A DNA stretch of 41,162 bases from assembly GCA_029260235.1 (NCBI GenBank), contig JAJDDP010000127.1:1-41162 (forward strand), given 5' to 3'. The position numbers were made by a program, and so were the translations under genes. This stretch comes from Phycisphaerae bacterium. Lineage in GTDB: Bacteria; Planctomycetota; Phycisphaerae; UBA1845. Positions 1 to 7,644 of this stretch are shown piece after piece. Numbering within the stretch: position 1 is the stretch's first letter; every line of letters begins with the position of its first letter. The notes beneath the pieces are model-generated. The model had not been told where the DNA came from. It ran no database searches and saw only the letters and a program-made list of their open reading frames with translations.

Positions 1-158
1 TTGGGTTTTGGGCTTCATGAATCCGTTCACATATTGCAAGGTTTTGAAGGGGCATCCGTGATTACCTTGCAATTATCCGCCCACGCCGGAGGCCGTTCAA
101 CCCCTATCGCAAAAGAACTTATGGGATTCTTCAGGGACGACCATGTAGTGGGGGAGCC
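1..158. other. Left edge, no recognisable gene
   Basis: No convincing coding region is visible. A short plus-strand frame opening with TTG runs straight into the half-tRNA and is probably spurious. The stretch contains an inverted repeat (33-42 and 64-73) and ends at the half-tRNA repeat. It is unrelated to the DNA that precedes the other repeat copy at 8420 and contains no tRNA 3' half, so it is not simply the missing half of the tRNA gene. It may be the end of a second integrated element. Confidence 0.4.
33..73. repeat. Inverted repeat ATTGCAAGGT
   Basis: ATTGCAAGGT at 33-42 is exactly reverse-complemented at 64-73, with 21 bases between the arms. It lies about 85 bases outside the left half-tRNA repeat. 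Its position relative to the tRNA resembles that of the GCTCTACT inverted repeats at the right end of the island, but the sequence differs, as expected if it belonged to a neighbouring element with its own recombinase arm sites. That role is inference. Confidence 0.45.
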
Positions 159-198
<40 letters not shown>

Positions 199-241
199 AG
201 TCTTTTGTACAAAACAACTTACGCCAATCTCAACAGGAAAC

Positions 242-270
242 CTTAAGTAGAGCATAAGGCTCTACTTAAG
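242..270. repeat. Perfect hairpin with GCTCTACTTAAG arms
   Basis: CTTAAGTAGAGC (242-253) and GCTCTACTTAAG (259-270) form perfect 12-bp arms around a five-base loop. The same 12-mer occurs near the other end of the island at 8299-8310 and, inverted, at 8402-8413. It is not followed by a T-run on either strand, so it is a poor intrinsic terminator. A role as paired binding sites for a recombinase or accessory factor is more likely. One arm overlaps the stop codon of the short membrane ORF. Confidence 0.7.
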
Positions 271-403
271 CCAAATGAGCCGCCATTATAGCCATGTTCA
301 ACATCACAACAGCACTTGCTCCTAAGAATACAGCTCGAAAAGCTGGGTGTCCAATTGGCCTCTTCAGACGCAGACGATCAAGGATAGCGTTGTAGATCGG
401 CAT
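266..403 (-). CDS. Short membrane ORF or 3' remnant of a lost gene
   Basis: The frame is open from a TAG at about 446-448 down to TAA at 266-268. The ATG at 403 gives 45 residues: a basic amphipathic start (MPIYNAILDRLRLKR) followed by one hydrophobic segment ending AAHLA. The composition looks like genuine coding sequence, and it could be either a tiny membrane protein or the C-terminal tail of a larger membrane protein cut during island assembly. I do not recognise a family. The stop codon lies inside the hairpin arm, so the gene ends exactly where the end-structure of the island begins. No good ribosome-binding site is spaced properly before the ATG (AAGG is only two bases away). Confidence 0.35.
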   Translation of the reverse strand: MPIYNAILDRLRLKRPIGHPAFRAVFLGASAVVMLNMAIMAAHLA

Positions 404-526
404 GACCTTCCCGTTAAACCCCAATCTCGATTCTCTCGAGAATTTCTAGAGAATGGCCGCGCGTCGCGATCCAGGTGTTGTCGTCGCATCACCCCCATTC
501 ATTCTAAGTCCTCGTTTCGCCGTTCA

Positions 527-1135
527 TCACTCCTTCGGTTCGCAGGTACAGCAGTCCGCCTCCAGCTTTGCGATCCGGTCGCGAAGAGCCTGCATCGATT
601 CTCCGACCTCTTCTTCAGTGAAACGCGGCTTGATGTGCTGCGGGCAGTTCACATCCCAAGCGTCTATGTGGAATACAAACATCCGCTCTGGCTCACTCCC
701 GTAGTCAGGATCGTGGAGCTTCTCTCGTAGCGCCGCATCGTTCTCGACGACCTCAGCGCGACCCCAGATTTTGATGCGGCGCCGATTCGCAAAGTCCATT
801 AGGAAGATAAACGCCTTGGGATTATCGTCGAGATTTCCGACCGAGATGTACTGCCGGTTCCCGCTAAAGTCGGCGAACCCAAGCGTGTGCTCATCCAAGA
901 CTTTCAGGAATCCGGGAGGCCCTCCGCGATGCTGGATATACGGTTGCCCTTCGGCATTTGCGGTTGAGAGGAACAACGTGTCGCGCTCGGCGATGAACGC
1001 GGCAAGGTCCGCCGTGACGACGTCGTTCCACCCGCCGCGTTGCTCCATCGACGCGTAGCCCTTGCGTGAACCGAGCCGTTCCTGAACCGTTTTGACTGAG
1101 GGCGTGAACGCGATGTCACTGACGGGGCGATTCAT
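527..1135 (-). CDS. Pyridoxamine 5'-phosphate oxidase-family flavin-binding protein
   Basis: This 202-residue protein has the PNPOx-like split-barrel pattern: TLFLSTANAEGQPYIQHRGG around residues 54-73, then GNRQYISVGNL and a central RRRIKIWGRAEVV strand. Such proteins bind FMN or related flavins, and many reduce or sequester small electrophiles; the substrate here is unknown. The C-terminus carries a Cys cluster (CCTC) after a helical tail, a possible metal or thiol site. The start at 1135 is supported by AAAGGAG about seven bases upstream. It is the last gene of the TetR-led module, about 100 bases after the NTF2-like gene. Confidence 0.82.
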   Translation of the reverse strand: MNRPVSDIAFTPSVKTVQERLGSRKGYASMEQRGGWNDVVTADLAAFIAERDTLFLSTANAEGQPYIQHRGGPPGFLKVLDEHTLGFADFSGNRQYISVGNLDDNPKAFIFLMDFANRRRIKIWGRAEVVENDAALREKLHDPDYGSEPERMFVFHIDAWDVNCPQHIKPRFTEEEVGESMQALRDRIAKLEADCCTCEPKE

Positions 1136-1231
1136 AGCCAGTCTCCTTTGCGCTGAGGGCCCGTTTCGCGGTACCCTTCGCTTGCGACTCCCTTGAGTCT
1201 TTCTTCGAAACTCCGAAGCGACCCCATTCGT

Positions 1232-1660
1232 TTATGTGCGACCCGCCTCAGCGGAAGAACAGCACTCAGTATCCTCGCAACCTGACTCGGTGTGAAGATG
1301 AAAGACCTTGTTCATGATCTTCCACTCTCCGTCGACTTTCAGCAGCGTGAACATGTCGGTGAATCGATGACCGGTCCAATTGTCGAGTTCAAGCCTAACG
1401 GTTGCAACTGTGCCGACCAAGTCGATGCTGGCGATCCGGGCTTGGAGCTCCGTCGCTGGGCCGGTGTCGTCATTCCAAGCAAAGAGTTGCTGGATCGGGC
1501 CGGCGAACAGGTCGTCTCCGACGTATCCGAAGATCGTTGCGTCCTTGTGGAAGGCCGGTTTCATGTCGTCGCCCTTGCCGGACATGGCGCCATCGATGTA
1601 GCGCTGGACGATGCGAGCGATCGCATCATATTCGCTCAGTTTTGTTGATGCGGTATTCAT
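1232..1660 (-). CDS. NTF2-like / putative lumazine-binding family protein
   Basis: The protein has 142 residues with the cone-shaped alpha+beta layout of the NTF2 superfamily (SnoaL / Lumazine_bd_2 style). An N-terminal helix (YDAIARIVQRYIDGAMSGK) is followed by FHKDATIFGYVGD and later TDMFTLLKVDGEWKIMNKVF. Family members are small cytosolic enzymes or ligand-binding proteins; no catalytic pair can be assigned here. The C-terminus is Cys-rich (CEDTECC), like that of the next gene downstream, which may indicate shared metal or thiol chemistry. The start at 1660 follows a clear CAAGGAG site. Confidence 0.75.
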   Translation of the reverse strand: MNTASTKLSEYDAIARIVQRYIDGAMSGKGDDMKPAFHKDATIFGYVGDDLFAGPIQQLFAWNDDTGPATELQARIASIDLVGTVATVRLELDNWTGHRFTDMFTLLKVDGEWKIMNKVFHLHTESGCEDTECCSSAEAGRT

Positions 1661-1755
1661 GGGTCACTCCTTGTCTATTCCTTGATAATTTTCTTCTTGA
1701 TGGACGAACGGCTTTGCAAATCAATGCGCCGAACATCCAAAACGCTCCCCACTCA

Positions 1756-2523
1756 TCACACCTGGGTCATGCCACCATCGACGACGTATTCGCTTCCGGT
1801 AACGTAAGAGGCGTCGTCCGACAAAAGGAACGCTGCCACGGCGGCGACCTCCCTCGGTTCACCGAATCGACCCAGCGGTACGGCGGAGAGAATCTCGTCG
1901 CTAAACTGCTGAAGTTGCTCCTGCGGCATGCCGGTTCGATCAAAGAAATCCGAACCGATCGGTCCAGGACTGACCGCATTGACTCGAATCTTGCGACCCG
2001 CCAGTTCATGTGCCAAGACTCGAGTTACAGTTCTCATCGCGCCCTTCGTTGAGTTGTAAATCACGCCACCAGGTAGCCCGAGATTGCGCGCAACAGAAGC
2101 GTTGACGACGATCGAGCCGCCTTCTCGCATCAGCGACGAAATTGCCTTTGCTTGAAGAATTGGCCCCCGGACGTTCACCGCGTACTGACGATCGAAGTCG
2201 TCTGCTGTCACTCCGGAGTGTGGAACAAATCTTCCATAACCCGCATTGAGGAACGCCGCGTCGAGCTCACCGAACTCCGACTTCAGGACCTCACCGAGTC
2301 GCTCTGCCGCGGCCGGGTCGCCCGCATCATTCACGAGCGTCACAACATCGGGTAATTGCGCCTTCACGCTGGCCAGCTTTTCGCGGTTCGTCCCGGTAAT
2401 CAGCACACGCCCGCCTTCGGCGACAATTCGCTCAGCCGTCGCTCTGCCGATTCCACCAGATCCGCCGGTGATCAGAGCATTCTTTCCAGCGAAGCGTTCG
2501 GCTATTTTGAATGATTTTGACAT
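1756..2523 (-). CDS. Short-chain dehydrogenase/reductase (SDR)
   Basis: This is a classical SDR of 255 residues. It has a TGGSGGIG cofactor loop at 19-26, NAG at 93-95, a catalytic Ser near 143, and Tyr156-x3-Lys160. The C-terminal YVVDGGMTQV ending is typical of the family. It should use NAD(P)H to reduce a carbonyl or oxidise an alcohol, but the substrate cannot be read from sequence. The frame is open further upstream to 2649. The ATG at 2523 was chosen because it has AAAGGGA at the right distance and begins just before the Rossmann fold. It lies within the TetR-led module, between the YHS and NTF2-like genes. Confidence 0.88.
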   Translation of the reverse strand: MSKSFKIAERFAGKNALITGGSGGIGRATAERIVAEGGRVLITGTNREKLASVKAQLPDVVTLVNDAGDPAAAERLGEVLKSEFGELDAAFLNAGYGRFVPHSGVTADDFDRQYAVNVRGPILQAKAISSLMREGGSIVVNASVARNLGLPGGVIYNSTKGAMRTVTRVLAHELAGRKIRVNAVSPGPIGSDFFDRTGMPQEQLQQFSDEILSAVPLGRFGEPREVAAVAAFLLSDDASYVTGSEYVVDGGMTQV

Positions 2524-2713
2524 AGTTGTATTCCCTTTGGCCAAGAGGCCGATTCGGATCACTATTCTCGCGGTCGTACCCGCTTCGCACGCGACAAACG
2601 GATGCTCTCGCCATCGTGCGTGGTCACGAGCGAACAGCCGGCGGGACAAGGCAGCCGTAGGACGAGATTGAACACGCCCTACGACCGCCGAATCCTCGCG
2701 GCGCCACCCTGCG

Positions 2714-3217
2714 TCACCCGCTCACCTTTTTCCAATGCGCGTCGGCCTGGGCGACGAATCCATCTTCGTTGCCGTCGTTCCACAAGCCTCTAGCATCCAC
2801 ATTCTTGTTCTTCAGAAACAACATCAGCCGACCGTCTACGATCTTGAAGTTCGTCGGGTCGACCGGGAACTTGTCCTTGACCGCCATCCCGAAGGCACAC
2901 CAGCCTCCGAATGCCGGGATGTACTTTTCGGGATCGGCGTCAAAAGCCCTCTTTGCGTCCGCGGACACGAGGAGGTACGTCACGCCGTTATGGGTGGACG
3001 CGTATTCAGCCTTGCCCTTGACCGGTTTGTTGACCGCGAAGTACGCGACGGGGCAGTACCCTTCAAGCGCCAAACCGCTGCTCGGCAGATTGAAACTGTG
3101 CAGATACGCGCGTGATTCGATTATTGAGTTCTTTGACGGTCCCGCTGCGAACGCTACCACTCCAATCAATCCAAACGTGCCCATCAATACGGCTGTGGCT
3201 ATCATTGAACGCTTCAT
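2714..3217 (-). CDS. Exported YHS-domain protein
   Basis: The protein has 167 residues. An N-terminal hydrophobic segment (about 5-25) looks like a signal peptide or anchor. The YHS core follows, with GYCPVAYF at 53-60 and FGGWCAFGMA near residue 110. YHS domains of this type are linked to metal or redox functions in the periplasm, though exact activity is usually unknown. The start at 3217 has an excellent AAGGAGA site; the longer upstream frame has no such support. It is placed between DsrE and SDR genes in the TetR-led module, which suggests a thiol, redox or electrophile-related role. Confidence 0.82.
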   Translation of the reverse strand: MKRSMIATAVLMGTFGLIGVVAFAAGPSKNSIIESRAYLHSFNLPSSGLALEGYCPVAYFAVNKPVKGKAEYASTHNGVTYLLVSADAKRAFDADPEKYIPAFGGWCAFGMAVKDKFPVDPTNFKIVDGRLMLFLKNKNVDARGLWNDGNEDGFVAQADAHWKKVSG

Positions 3218-3261
3218 GATAATCTCCTTCTTGACTCTAACCTGCAGACCTTCGAGTTCGC

Positions 3262-3280
3262 ATGCCGGACCGTCCGGCAT
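3262..3280. repeat. Hairpin between dsrE-like and YHS genes
   Basis: ATGCCGGAC (3262-3270) and GTCCGGCAT (3272-3280) are perfect 9-bp inverted arms around a single central C. It sits about 45 bases upstream of the YHS start. It has no T-run and is unlike the TetR-type operators nearby. It may be an mRNA stability hairpin or a regulator site. Confidence 0.4.
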
Positions 3281-3361
3281 CGCGTTGTTTCCACAAAACA
3301 CTGATCCGTTCACCATTGGACTCGAGCTCGTTCCGGCCACGGGACGAGCATTCAATTCTTT

Positions 3362-3793
3362 TCAGAACGTCAGCACGGTGTACCCATCCGCCGTCAATTT
3401 GTGTATACTGGGCAGACCGCTAGTGCCCGGCACCGGGTTGTCTGTGATCAGCTCGAATCCGGATTGCTTGGCCTCTTCTGATCCACCAAAGACATCGGCG
3501 CAGCCACAAGAAACACCGGCCACTTTGTCCTTCACTTCTTGGAACAGCCCATGGGCGGGATGATCCTCCTTGCTGAGTTCTCCGATCCATCGTGTACCGG
3601 CGCCGTTGAAGAGAATGGTGACCTCCTGGCCGTGACTCTTGAAGTCGTATGCGGCAGCCAAAGCGTTGAACACGCGGCCCAACGCCTCTTCGGAGCCTGA
3701 TTTCGGGTCCGACAGAACCAGAATCGCTGCCTTTGTCGCGACACAACTCTCGGCACCTGTTTCCGTTTGCGAAACTGCACAAGTAGATGACAT
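3362..3793 (-). CDS. DsrE/DsrF-like sulfur-relay family protein
   Basis: The 143-residue protein has the DsrE fold pattern. A first strand (KAAILVLSDP) is followed by an alanine-rich helix, then QEVTILFNGAG, and a Cys-containing turn VSCGCADVFGG near 95. DsrE-type proteins handle persulfide sulfur or act as small cytosolic redox proteins; here a Cys pair is present in the expected loop, but the partner is unknown. The N-terminal 20 residues also hold two Cys. The start at 3793 has AAAGGAA upstream. A TetR-type palindrome lies 33-52 bases before the start, so expression is probably controlled by the adjacent regulator. Confidence 0.75.
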   Translation of the reverse strand: MSSTCAVSQTETGAESCVATKAAILVLSDPKSGSEEALGRVFNALAAAYDFKSHGQEVTILFNGAGTRWIGELSKEDHPAHGLFQEVKDKVAGVSCGCADVFGGSEEAKQSGFELITDNPVPGTSGLPSIHKLTADGYTVLTF

Positions 3794-3825
3794 CGTTCGT
3801 TCCTTTCCAAAAAGGTTTTCAGGTC

Positions 3826-3845
3826 TTCACCGAACGCTCGGTGAA
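3826..3845. promoter_or_regulatory. Putative TetR operator before the dsrE-like gene
   Basis: TTCACCGA and TCGGTGAA are perfect 8-bp arms around ACGC. On the minus strand the core ACCGAGCGTTC is identical over 11 bases to the sequence inside the tetR promoter (5082-5098 region). It therefore looks like a full palindromic form of the site that the island's TetR protein recognises. Confidence 0.6.
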
Positions 3846-3869
3846 TGCTTTCTTCTGTTCACGCGATAC

Positions 3870-4421
3870 CTACACGGTGGCAGGTACACCAACCTCTACA
3901 ACGGGAAAGTCCACTTCCGTTCCAGCAACGTGGTTGAAGTAGTTGGTGAAGATCGAGATGGCCGTTGTGGCGATGATCTCGTTGATCTCCCCGTCGCTGT
4001 AACCCGCTTCCCGTACGTGCTCGAGCTCCTCGTCGGTTACCCAGCCCTGTCGCACCACGACGGCTTTCGCGAACCGCAGTGCCGCCTCGACCTTGGGGTC
4101 GCGGGATGACGCCTGGAGATTTCTCTGCAGCTCTGTTGCGTCAATCCCGAACTTCTTGCCCAAAGCGGTGTGGGCCGACGCGCAGTACTCGCACGCATTC
4201 ACATTCGCGGCGGTTAACGCGATCTGCTCTCTCAGTTTTGCACTGAGACTGCCTCCGCCGAGCGCCTTACCGAATCCTAGATAGGCATCCAACGCCGCCG
4301 GCGAATGAGCCAGCGTCCGCATGAGATTAGGCACCATGCCCACGGCTTTGTTCACGTTTTCCAGCATGCTCTTGGTCTTGCCTTCCGCTTGGTCAACATC
4401 GATGGGTTTGATTCTCGTCAT
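3870..4421 (-). CDS. Carboxymuconolactone decarboxylase / AhpD-like peroxidase
   Basis: The 183-residue, mostly helical protein has the AhpD-type redox centre: REQIAL at 64-69, then Cys77-Glu-Tyr-Cys80 and His84 (CEYCASAH). In the family this CxxC plus Glu/His set supports alkylhydroperoxidase activity or thiol-based reduction. The start at 4421 was chosen over the in-frame upstream codon because it is preceded by CAAGGAG and matches the family N-terminus (MTRIKPI). It lies directly after tetR (54 bases), and a TetR-type site overlaps this gap, so it is the first effector gene of the module. Confidence 0.88.
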   Translation of the reverse strand: MTRIKPIDVDQAEGKTKSMLENVNKAVGMVPNLMRTLAHSPAALDAYLGFGKALGGGSLSAKLREQIALTAANVNACEYCASAHTALGKKFGIDATELQRNLQASSRDPKVEAALRFAKAVVVRQGWVTDEELEHVREAGYSDGEINEIIATTAISIFTNYFNHVAGTEVDFPVVEVGVPATV

Positions 4422-4439
4422 CACAACTTCTCCTTGTTT

Positions 4440-4455
4440 TAGACTGTTCGTTCCA
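4440..4455. promoter_or_regulatory. Putative TetR operator before the AhpD-like gene
   Basis: TAGACTGTTCGTTCCA matches the tetR-promoter sequence TTGACCGAGCGTTCCA at 12 of 16 positions, in the opposite orientation relative to the genes. It sits 19-34 bases before the AhpD-like start codon. It is the weakest of the three related sites. Confidence 0.45.
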
Positions 4456-4475
4456 AAAGTGACCAAAAAAACATA

Positions 4476-5063
4476 TTAGGCGGCGAGCGCCGACATCGTC
4501 ACGTTAATGACGTCATTTCGAGTTTGTCGTCCGAGCTTTCCCTTACTTAGCACGACCAATCCCTGTAGCGTGTTTGCTACGAAGCGTGCCAAACATCGTG
4601 TATCCGTTCGTGGGCCAAGTTCTCCACAGTCCACTGCGCGATTCAGAGTCCTGCGGAACGCTTCTTCGACTGCAACCAAGGCTGATTTCATCGCCTTCGC
4701 CACATCTGAGTCTCTTGGCGCCAGCCCAACCGTTGTGTTGGTCACAAGGCAGCCCCGGCAGCCATCCGAAGCCGCAAGGTCGGCGAACGCGTGCAATGTC
4801 TTTCGAATGTTCTCCAGCGGAGAACCAGATCGGCTAAGCGTTTCGACCAGCGGGCCCGCCACTGTTTGGCGATAGTGCCCGACCGCTTCAAGAAACAGCG
4901 ACCGCTTGTCACCAAACGTGTCGTACAGGCTGCCACGGTTGATGCCCATCGCCTTCAGCAGATCGCTCACACTCGTTCCTTCGTAACCCTTGGCCCAAAA
5001 CGCTCCCATGGCCTTCTCCAGGGCCTCCTGACGGTCGAATTCTCTTGGGCGTCCCAGCTTCAT
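4476..5063 (-). CDS. TetR/AcrR-family repressor with a Cys pair, probable electrophile sensor
   Basis: The protein has 195 residues. An N-terminal TetR helix-turn-helix (about 10-55; GRPREFD at 4-10, INRGSLYDTFGDKRSLF at 41-57) is followed by a ligand/dimer domain with Cys102 and Cys105 in GCRGCLVTNT. This CxxCLVTN signature occurs in NemR/AcuR-like regulators, some of which sense electrophiles through cysteine. The start at 5063 has no ribosome-binding site; the -10 box ends seven bases before it, so the transcript is probably leaderless. It heads a seven-gene module, and related operators lie in its own promoter and before two downstream genes, which suggests autoregulation. Confidence 0.88.
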   Translation of the reverse strand: MKLGRPREFDRQEALEKAMGAFWAKGYEGTSVSDLLKAMGINRGSLYDTFGDKRSLFLEAVGHYRQTVAGPLVETLSRSGSPLENIRKTLHAFADLAASDGCRGCLVTNTTVGLAPRDSDVAKAMKSALVAVEEAFRRTLNRAVDCGELGPRTDTRCLARFVANTLQGLVVLSKGKLGRQTRNDVINVTMSALAA

Positions 5064-5069
5064 GCTCTT

Positions 5070-5098
5070 AATATACTACATCTGGAACGCTCGGTCAA
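5070..5098 (-). promoter_or_regulatory. tetR promoter with embedded operator
   Basis: On the minus strand, -35 TTGACC (5093-5098) and -10 TATATT (5070-5075) are separated by 17 bases. The segment from the -35 into the spacer, TTGACCGAGCGTTCCA, matches the palindrome at 3826-3845 over ACCGAGCGTTC. Transcription would start at or next to the ATG at 5063, giving a leaderless mRNA. A repressor bound here would block RNA polymerase. Confidence 0.65.
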
Positions 5099-5252
5099 GA
5101 ACATTCTGAAACTTTTTTGCGCTCGACACGAAACGCCTCTTCTGGGCAGGTGCCGACCCACCGTACCGCCACGAACCTCGCCCGTACGGGGCCACCATGG
5201 GCAGTTTTGCCTCCGTCGTCGGGCGGAAAGCAGCCGGGAAGCTCAGTTGCTC

Positions 5253-6095
5253 TCATCGTACCGAGGACCGTTCACTCTTTCGAGCATGAATGACGGTAGG
5301 GACGACCAACCCTTCGACGAGGTTCCGTCGGACAGTTCTGATGGCTTCCCCGAACGAAGGCCCGGTGACCACGTGAAGCCCAAGAGCAGGTGGACTGCCT
5401 TCTTGCTTCATGCGTTCGAAAAGTTCGTCGAGGAACGCCAAGCACTGAGCGGATTGATCAACCGTACGTTCAATCGTGAATCCGGCCGCTTTGAGCAGCG
5501 CTGACATTTCGTCGACCGTCGCAAGAAAACTGTGCGCAGGCTCATCGGCCCAGGGGACGGGAAAAAGTATGTCGTCTGAACCAGCTGACAGGATGTCGAA
5601 AACCAAGAATCGCGCGCCGCTGGAGAGGACTCTTGCTATTCCGGAGTAGAAGGAGTCTTTTTGCTCGACGTTCATGCCGACATGGATCGACCATGCTGCG
5701 TCGAACGGCGAAGACTCAAAGAGTTCGAGTTGCATCGCGTTACCAGGCTCTAGGTTGACTTGTTCGGCCAATCCGACACGACGGCTCAGTTCATTTCCCG
5801 CCAGGCAGAAGTCCTCGCTAAGGTCAACTCCGGTCACATGACATCCGGTTGCGGCTGCCAACCGTCGCGCCGGCCCACCAAGGCCTGAGCCGACATCCAG
5901 CACACGATTGCCTTGGCTTACGTCGAGGAGCTCGATGAGTTCATTGGTGGCCATCGCGCCACGAAGGTGAAACTCGTCGATCGGCGTCAAGTCCGCCAGT
6001 TGAAGCGAATCGGGCGACTTTCCCGCGGCCACCAGAGCTTGATCAATGCGCTCGATCAGATTGGGAGCAGCATAGTGTTCCTTAACTTCCGTCAT
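5253..6095 (-). CDS. Class I SAM-dependent methyltransferase
   Basis: The 280-residue protein has the Rossmann-type motif I VLDVGSGLGG at 65-74. It also has HVTGVDLSEDF for the acidic adenosine-ribose contact, and a later FDAAWSIHVGMN segment matching motif II. It resembles the UbiE/sterol-type small-molecule methyltransferases; the acceptor cannot be predicted. It is the last gene of the MarR-led module, 66 bases after the membrane-protein gene. The start at 6095 has CAAGGAA upstream. Given its company, methylation of a toxic small molecule or a quinone-like compound is possible, but this is inference. Confidence 0.85.
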   Translation of the reverse strand: MTEVKEHYAAPNLIERIDQALVAAGKSPDSLQLADLTPIDEFHLRGAMATNELIELLDVSQGNRVLDVGSGLGGPARRLAAATGCHVTGVDLSEDFCLAGNELSRRVGLAEQVNLEPGNAMQLELFESSPFDAAWSIHVGMNVEQKDSFYSGIARVLSSGARFLVFDILSAGSDDILFPVPWADEPAHSFLATVDEMSALLKAAGFTIERTVDQSAQCLAFLDELFERMKQEGSPPALGLHVVTGPSFGEAIRTVRRNLVEGLVVPTVIHARKSERSSVR

Positions 6096-6161
6096 AACTC
6101 GTTCCTTGTTTTGGAAAACTCCGTAGTTCGAATCTCAGTCTGATTATGCGGCGATTTTCGC

Positions 6162-6659
6162 TCATGTGGCAATTCGAGCTTCCTCGCTGCAAGTCTTCTT
6201 CTTGAACAGGCGAACAAATATCAGGAAATGCGTCACCAACAACACCGGAACCCAGAACGTCGGGATGTACCAGGCTGCGCCAAGGTGCGGCACAACCGCG
6301 GCATGACTCAATGCATTGACGAGGTCTACCGTTCCGACGATGTTGAAGACCCAGGCCAGCGCGGTTGCTCCGCTCCAGCGACTCCGCAGAGCGATGACCA
6401 AGAGCAAGGCAAGCACGCCCGCGGCAAGGTCGCCGTAGCCGGCCTGAACGGCGAAGGAGCTTGGCAGCGATTGCGACACGACTCCCGGCACAAGGAACAC
6501 CAGGCCGACATGGCGCGTCGCATGGGGAAGCGTCAGATAGAACAGGCTCTCGCGTTGCGTCTTGCCCCGTAACCAAGGGACTAAGAACCACTTCGCCAGC
6601 AGACCGCAAAGTACGATACTCAAGAAAAACTGAAGTCCAAAAACTGAAAGAGTGTCCAT
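6162..6659 (-). CDS. Five-helix membrane protein of unknown function
   Basis: The 165-residue integral membrane protein has five hydrophobic segments, starting near residues 5, 48, 72, 99 and 129. It ends in a basic cytoplasmic tail with one Cys. I do not recognise the family by motif; the layout is reminiscent of small DoxX-type or other uncharacterised permease-like proteins, without a diagnostic motif. The start at 6659 is supported by AGGAG; the upstream frame start is not. It lies 16 bases after the NmrA gene and so is almost certainly co-transcribed with it. Confidence 0.7.
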   Translation of the reverse strand: MDTLSVFGLQFFLSIVLCGLLAKWFLVPWLRGKTQRESLFYLTLPHATRHVGLVFLVPGVVSQSLPSSFAVQAGYGDLAAGVLALLLVIALRSRWSGATALAWVFNIVGTVDLVNALSHAAVVPHLGAAWYIPTFWVPVLLVTHFLIFVRLFKKKTCSEEARIAT

Positions 6660-6675
6660 CGGTCTGTTCTCCTGT

Positions 6676-7590
6676 CTAAACCTGAGCGGTGGCTCTTGCT
6701 TCAACCATGCCGGTGAATGATGCGCGATGTTCGCGCGCGAAGTCCTCTAACGATTGCGGATCCTGACCACCAATGCGCTTGACCACATCCGTTTGCGCGG
6801 AGAACACACCGTTCTTGTGGTCCTCCGCAACGGCCGTAAGGTGCCTGACCAGGAACTCCGGCAGGCCGACTCGCTCGCTGAGGACTTTCCCCCACGCCTC
6901 GTTCGGAAGGTCAACGTATTCAACCGGTCGGCCGAGTTCGCTGCTGAGTACCTTCGCCATCTCGGCAATTGTCATATTTCTGGGTCCGGTGACAACGTAT
7001 CGTTCGCCGATGTGTAGCGTGGGATCGGCGAGTATGCCAACCACAACGCGGGCAATGTCCGCCGCTGCCACTGGAGCGTGACGCTCTTGTCCGTACGGAA
7101 GGTAGAGCTTGCCATCCTGCGCTATGCTTTGACCACCGAGGATGTAAAGCAACTCCGCGAAGAACGTTGGACGGATGTGCACGGCGCCGACGTCCGCCCA
7201 GTCAAAGATATTCTCCGAAAGCCAGTGATGGCGAGCCAAGGGGCTCTCGGAGTCCTCTCGCGCTGAGATTTGGGACATGTTCACCAGCGCCTCGACTCCT
7301 TCATCTCTGGCCGCGACGGCCACGTTTGTTGTTGCATCCACAAGGCGATCGCCTTCCGGTGGGTAACAGAAGTAAACGCGGCTGACGTCCTTCATCGCAC
7401 GGCGAACCGATTGAAGATCGAGGAAATCTCCGATGACGATATCCGCACCGAGTCTTTCCAATCGCTTCGACCTTTGGTCATGGCCACGCGTCAGGGCACG
7501 TACGGGAAACCCTCGCTCGATCAGCTGCTCGACGACATTCGCGCCGGTCTTTCCAGTGGCTCCGGTAACAAGAATCATTGGCTTCGACAT
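6676..7590 (-). CDS. NmrA-type NAD(P)-binding oxidoreductase
   Basis: The protein has 304 residues with an atypical SDR fold: GATGKTG at 10-16, RALTRG after the second strand, ADIVIGDFLD, and later VTGPRNMTIAEMAKVLS. Proteins of this class (NmrA-like, QOR2-like) bind NADP(H), and several reduce quinones or sense redox state. No canonical YxxxK is evident, consistent with the NmrA group. The start at 7590 has GAAGGAG; a TTGTATATACAA operator ends 20 bases before it. As the first gene after marR, it is the best candidate for the main MarR-controlled effector. Confidence 0.82.
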   Translation of the reverse strand: MSKPMILVTGATGKTGANVVEQLIERGFPVRALTRGHDQRSKRLERLGADIVIGDFLDLQSVRRAMKDVSRVYFCYPPEGDRLVDATTNVAVAARDEGVEALVNMSQISAREDSESPLARHHWLSENIFDWADVGAVHIRPTFFAELLYILGGQSIAQDGKLYLPYGQERHAPVAAADIARVVVGILADPTLHIGERYVVTGPRNMTIAEMAKVLSSELGRPVEYVDLPNEAWGKVLSERVGLPEFLVRHLTAVAEDHKNGVFSAQTDVVKRIGGQDPQSLEDFAREHRASFTGMVEARATAQV

Positions 7591-7610
7591 CTCATTCTCC
7601 TTCTTCTTAG

Positions 7611-7624
7611 GTTGTATATACAAC
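7611..7624. promoter_or_regulatory. MarR operator before the NmrA-type gene
   Basis: GTTGTATATACAAC is a perfect 14-bp palindrome identical to the core of the site in the marR promoter (8113-8130). It lies in the 54-base gap between marR and the NmrA gene, 20-34 bases before the start codon, and contains a TATATA that could serve as a -10 box. Confidence 0.75.
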
Positions 7625-7644
7625 TGTGTATCCAAAAAACGAAA

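Noticed and set aside
242-270. Hairpin as an intrinsic terminator
   Set aside because: No T-run follows on either strand, and the same arms recur at the other island end, which points to binding sites instead.
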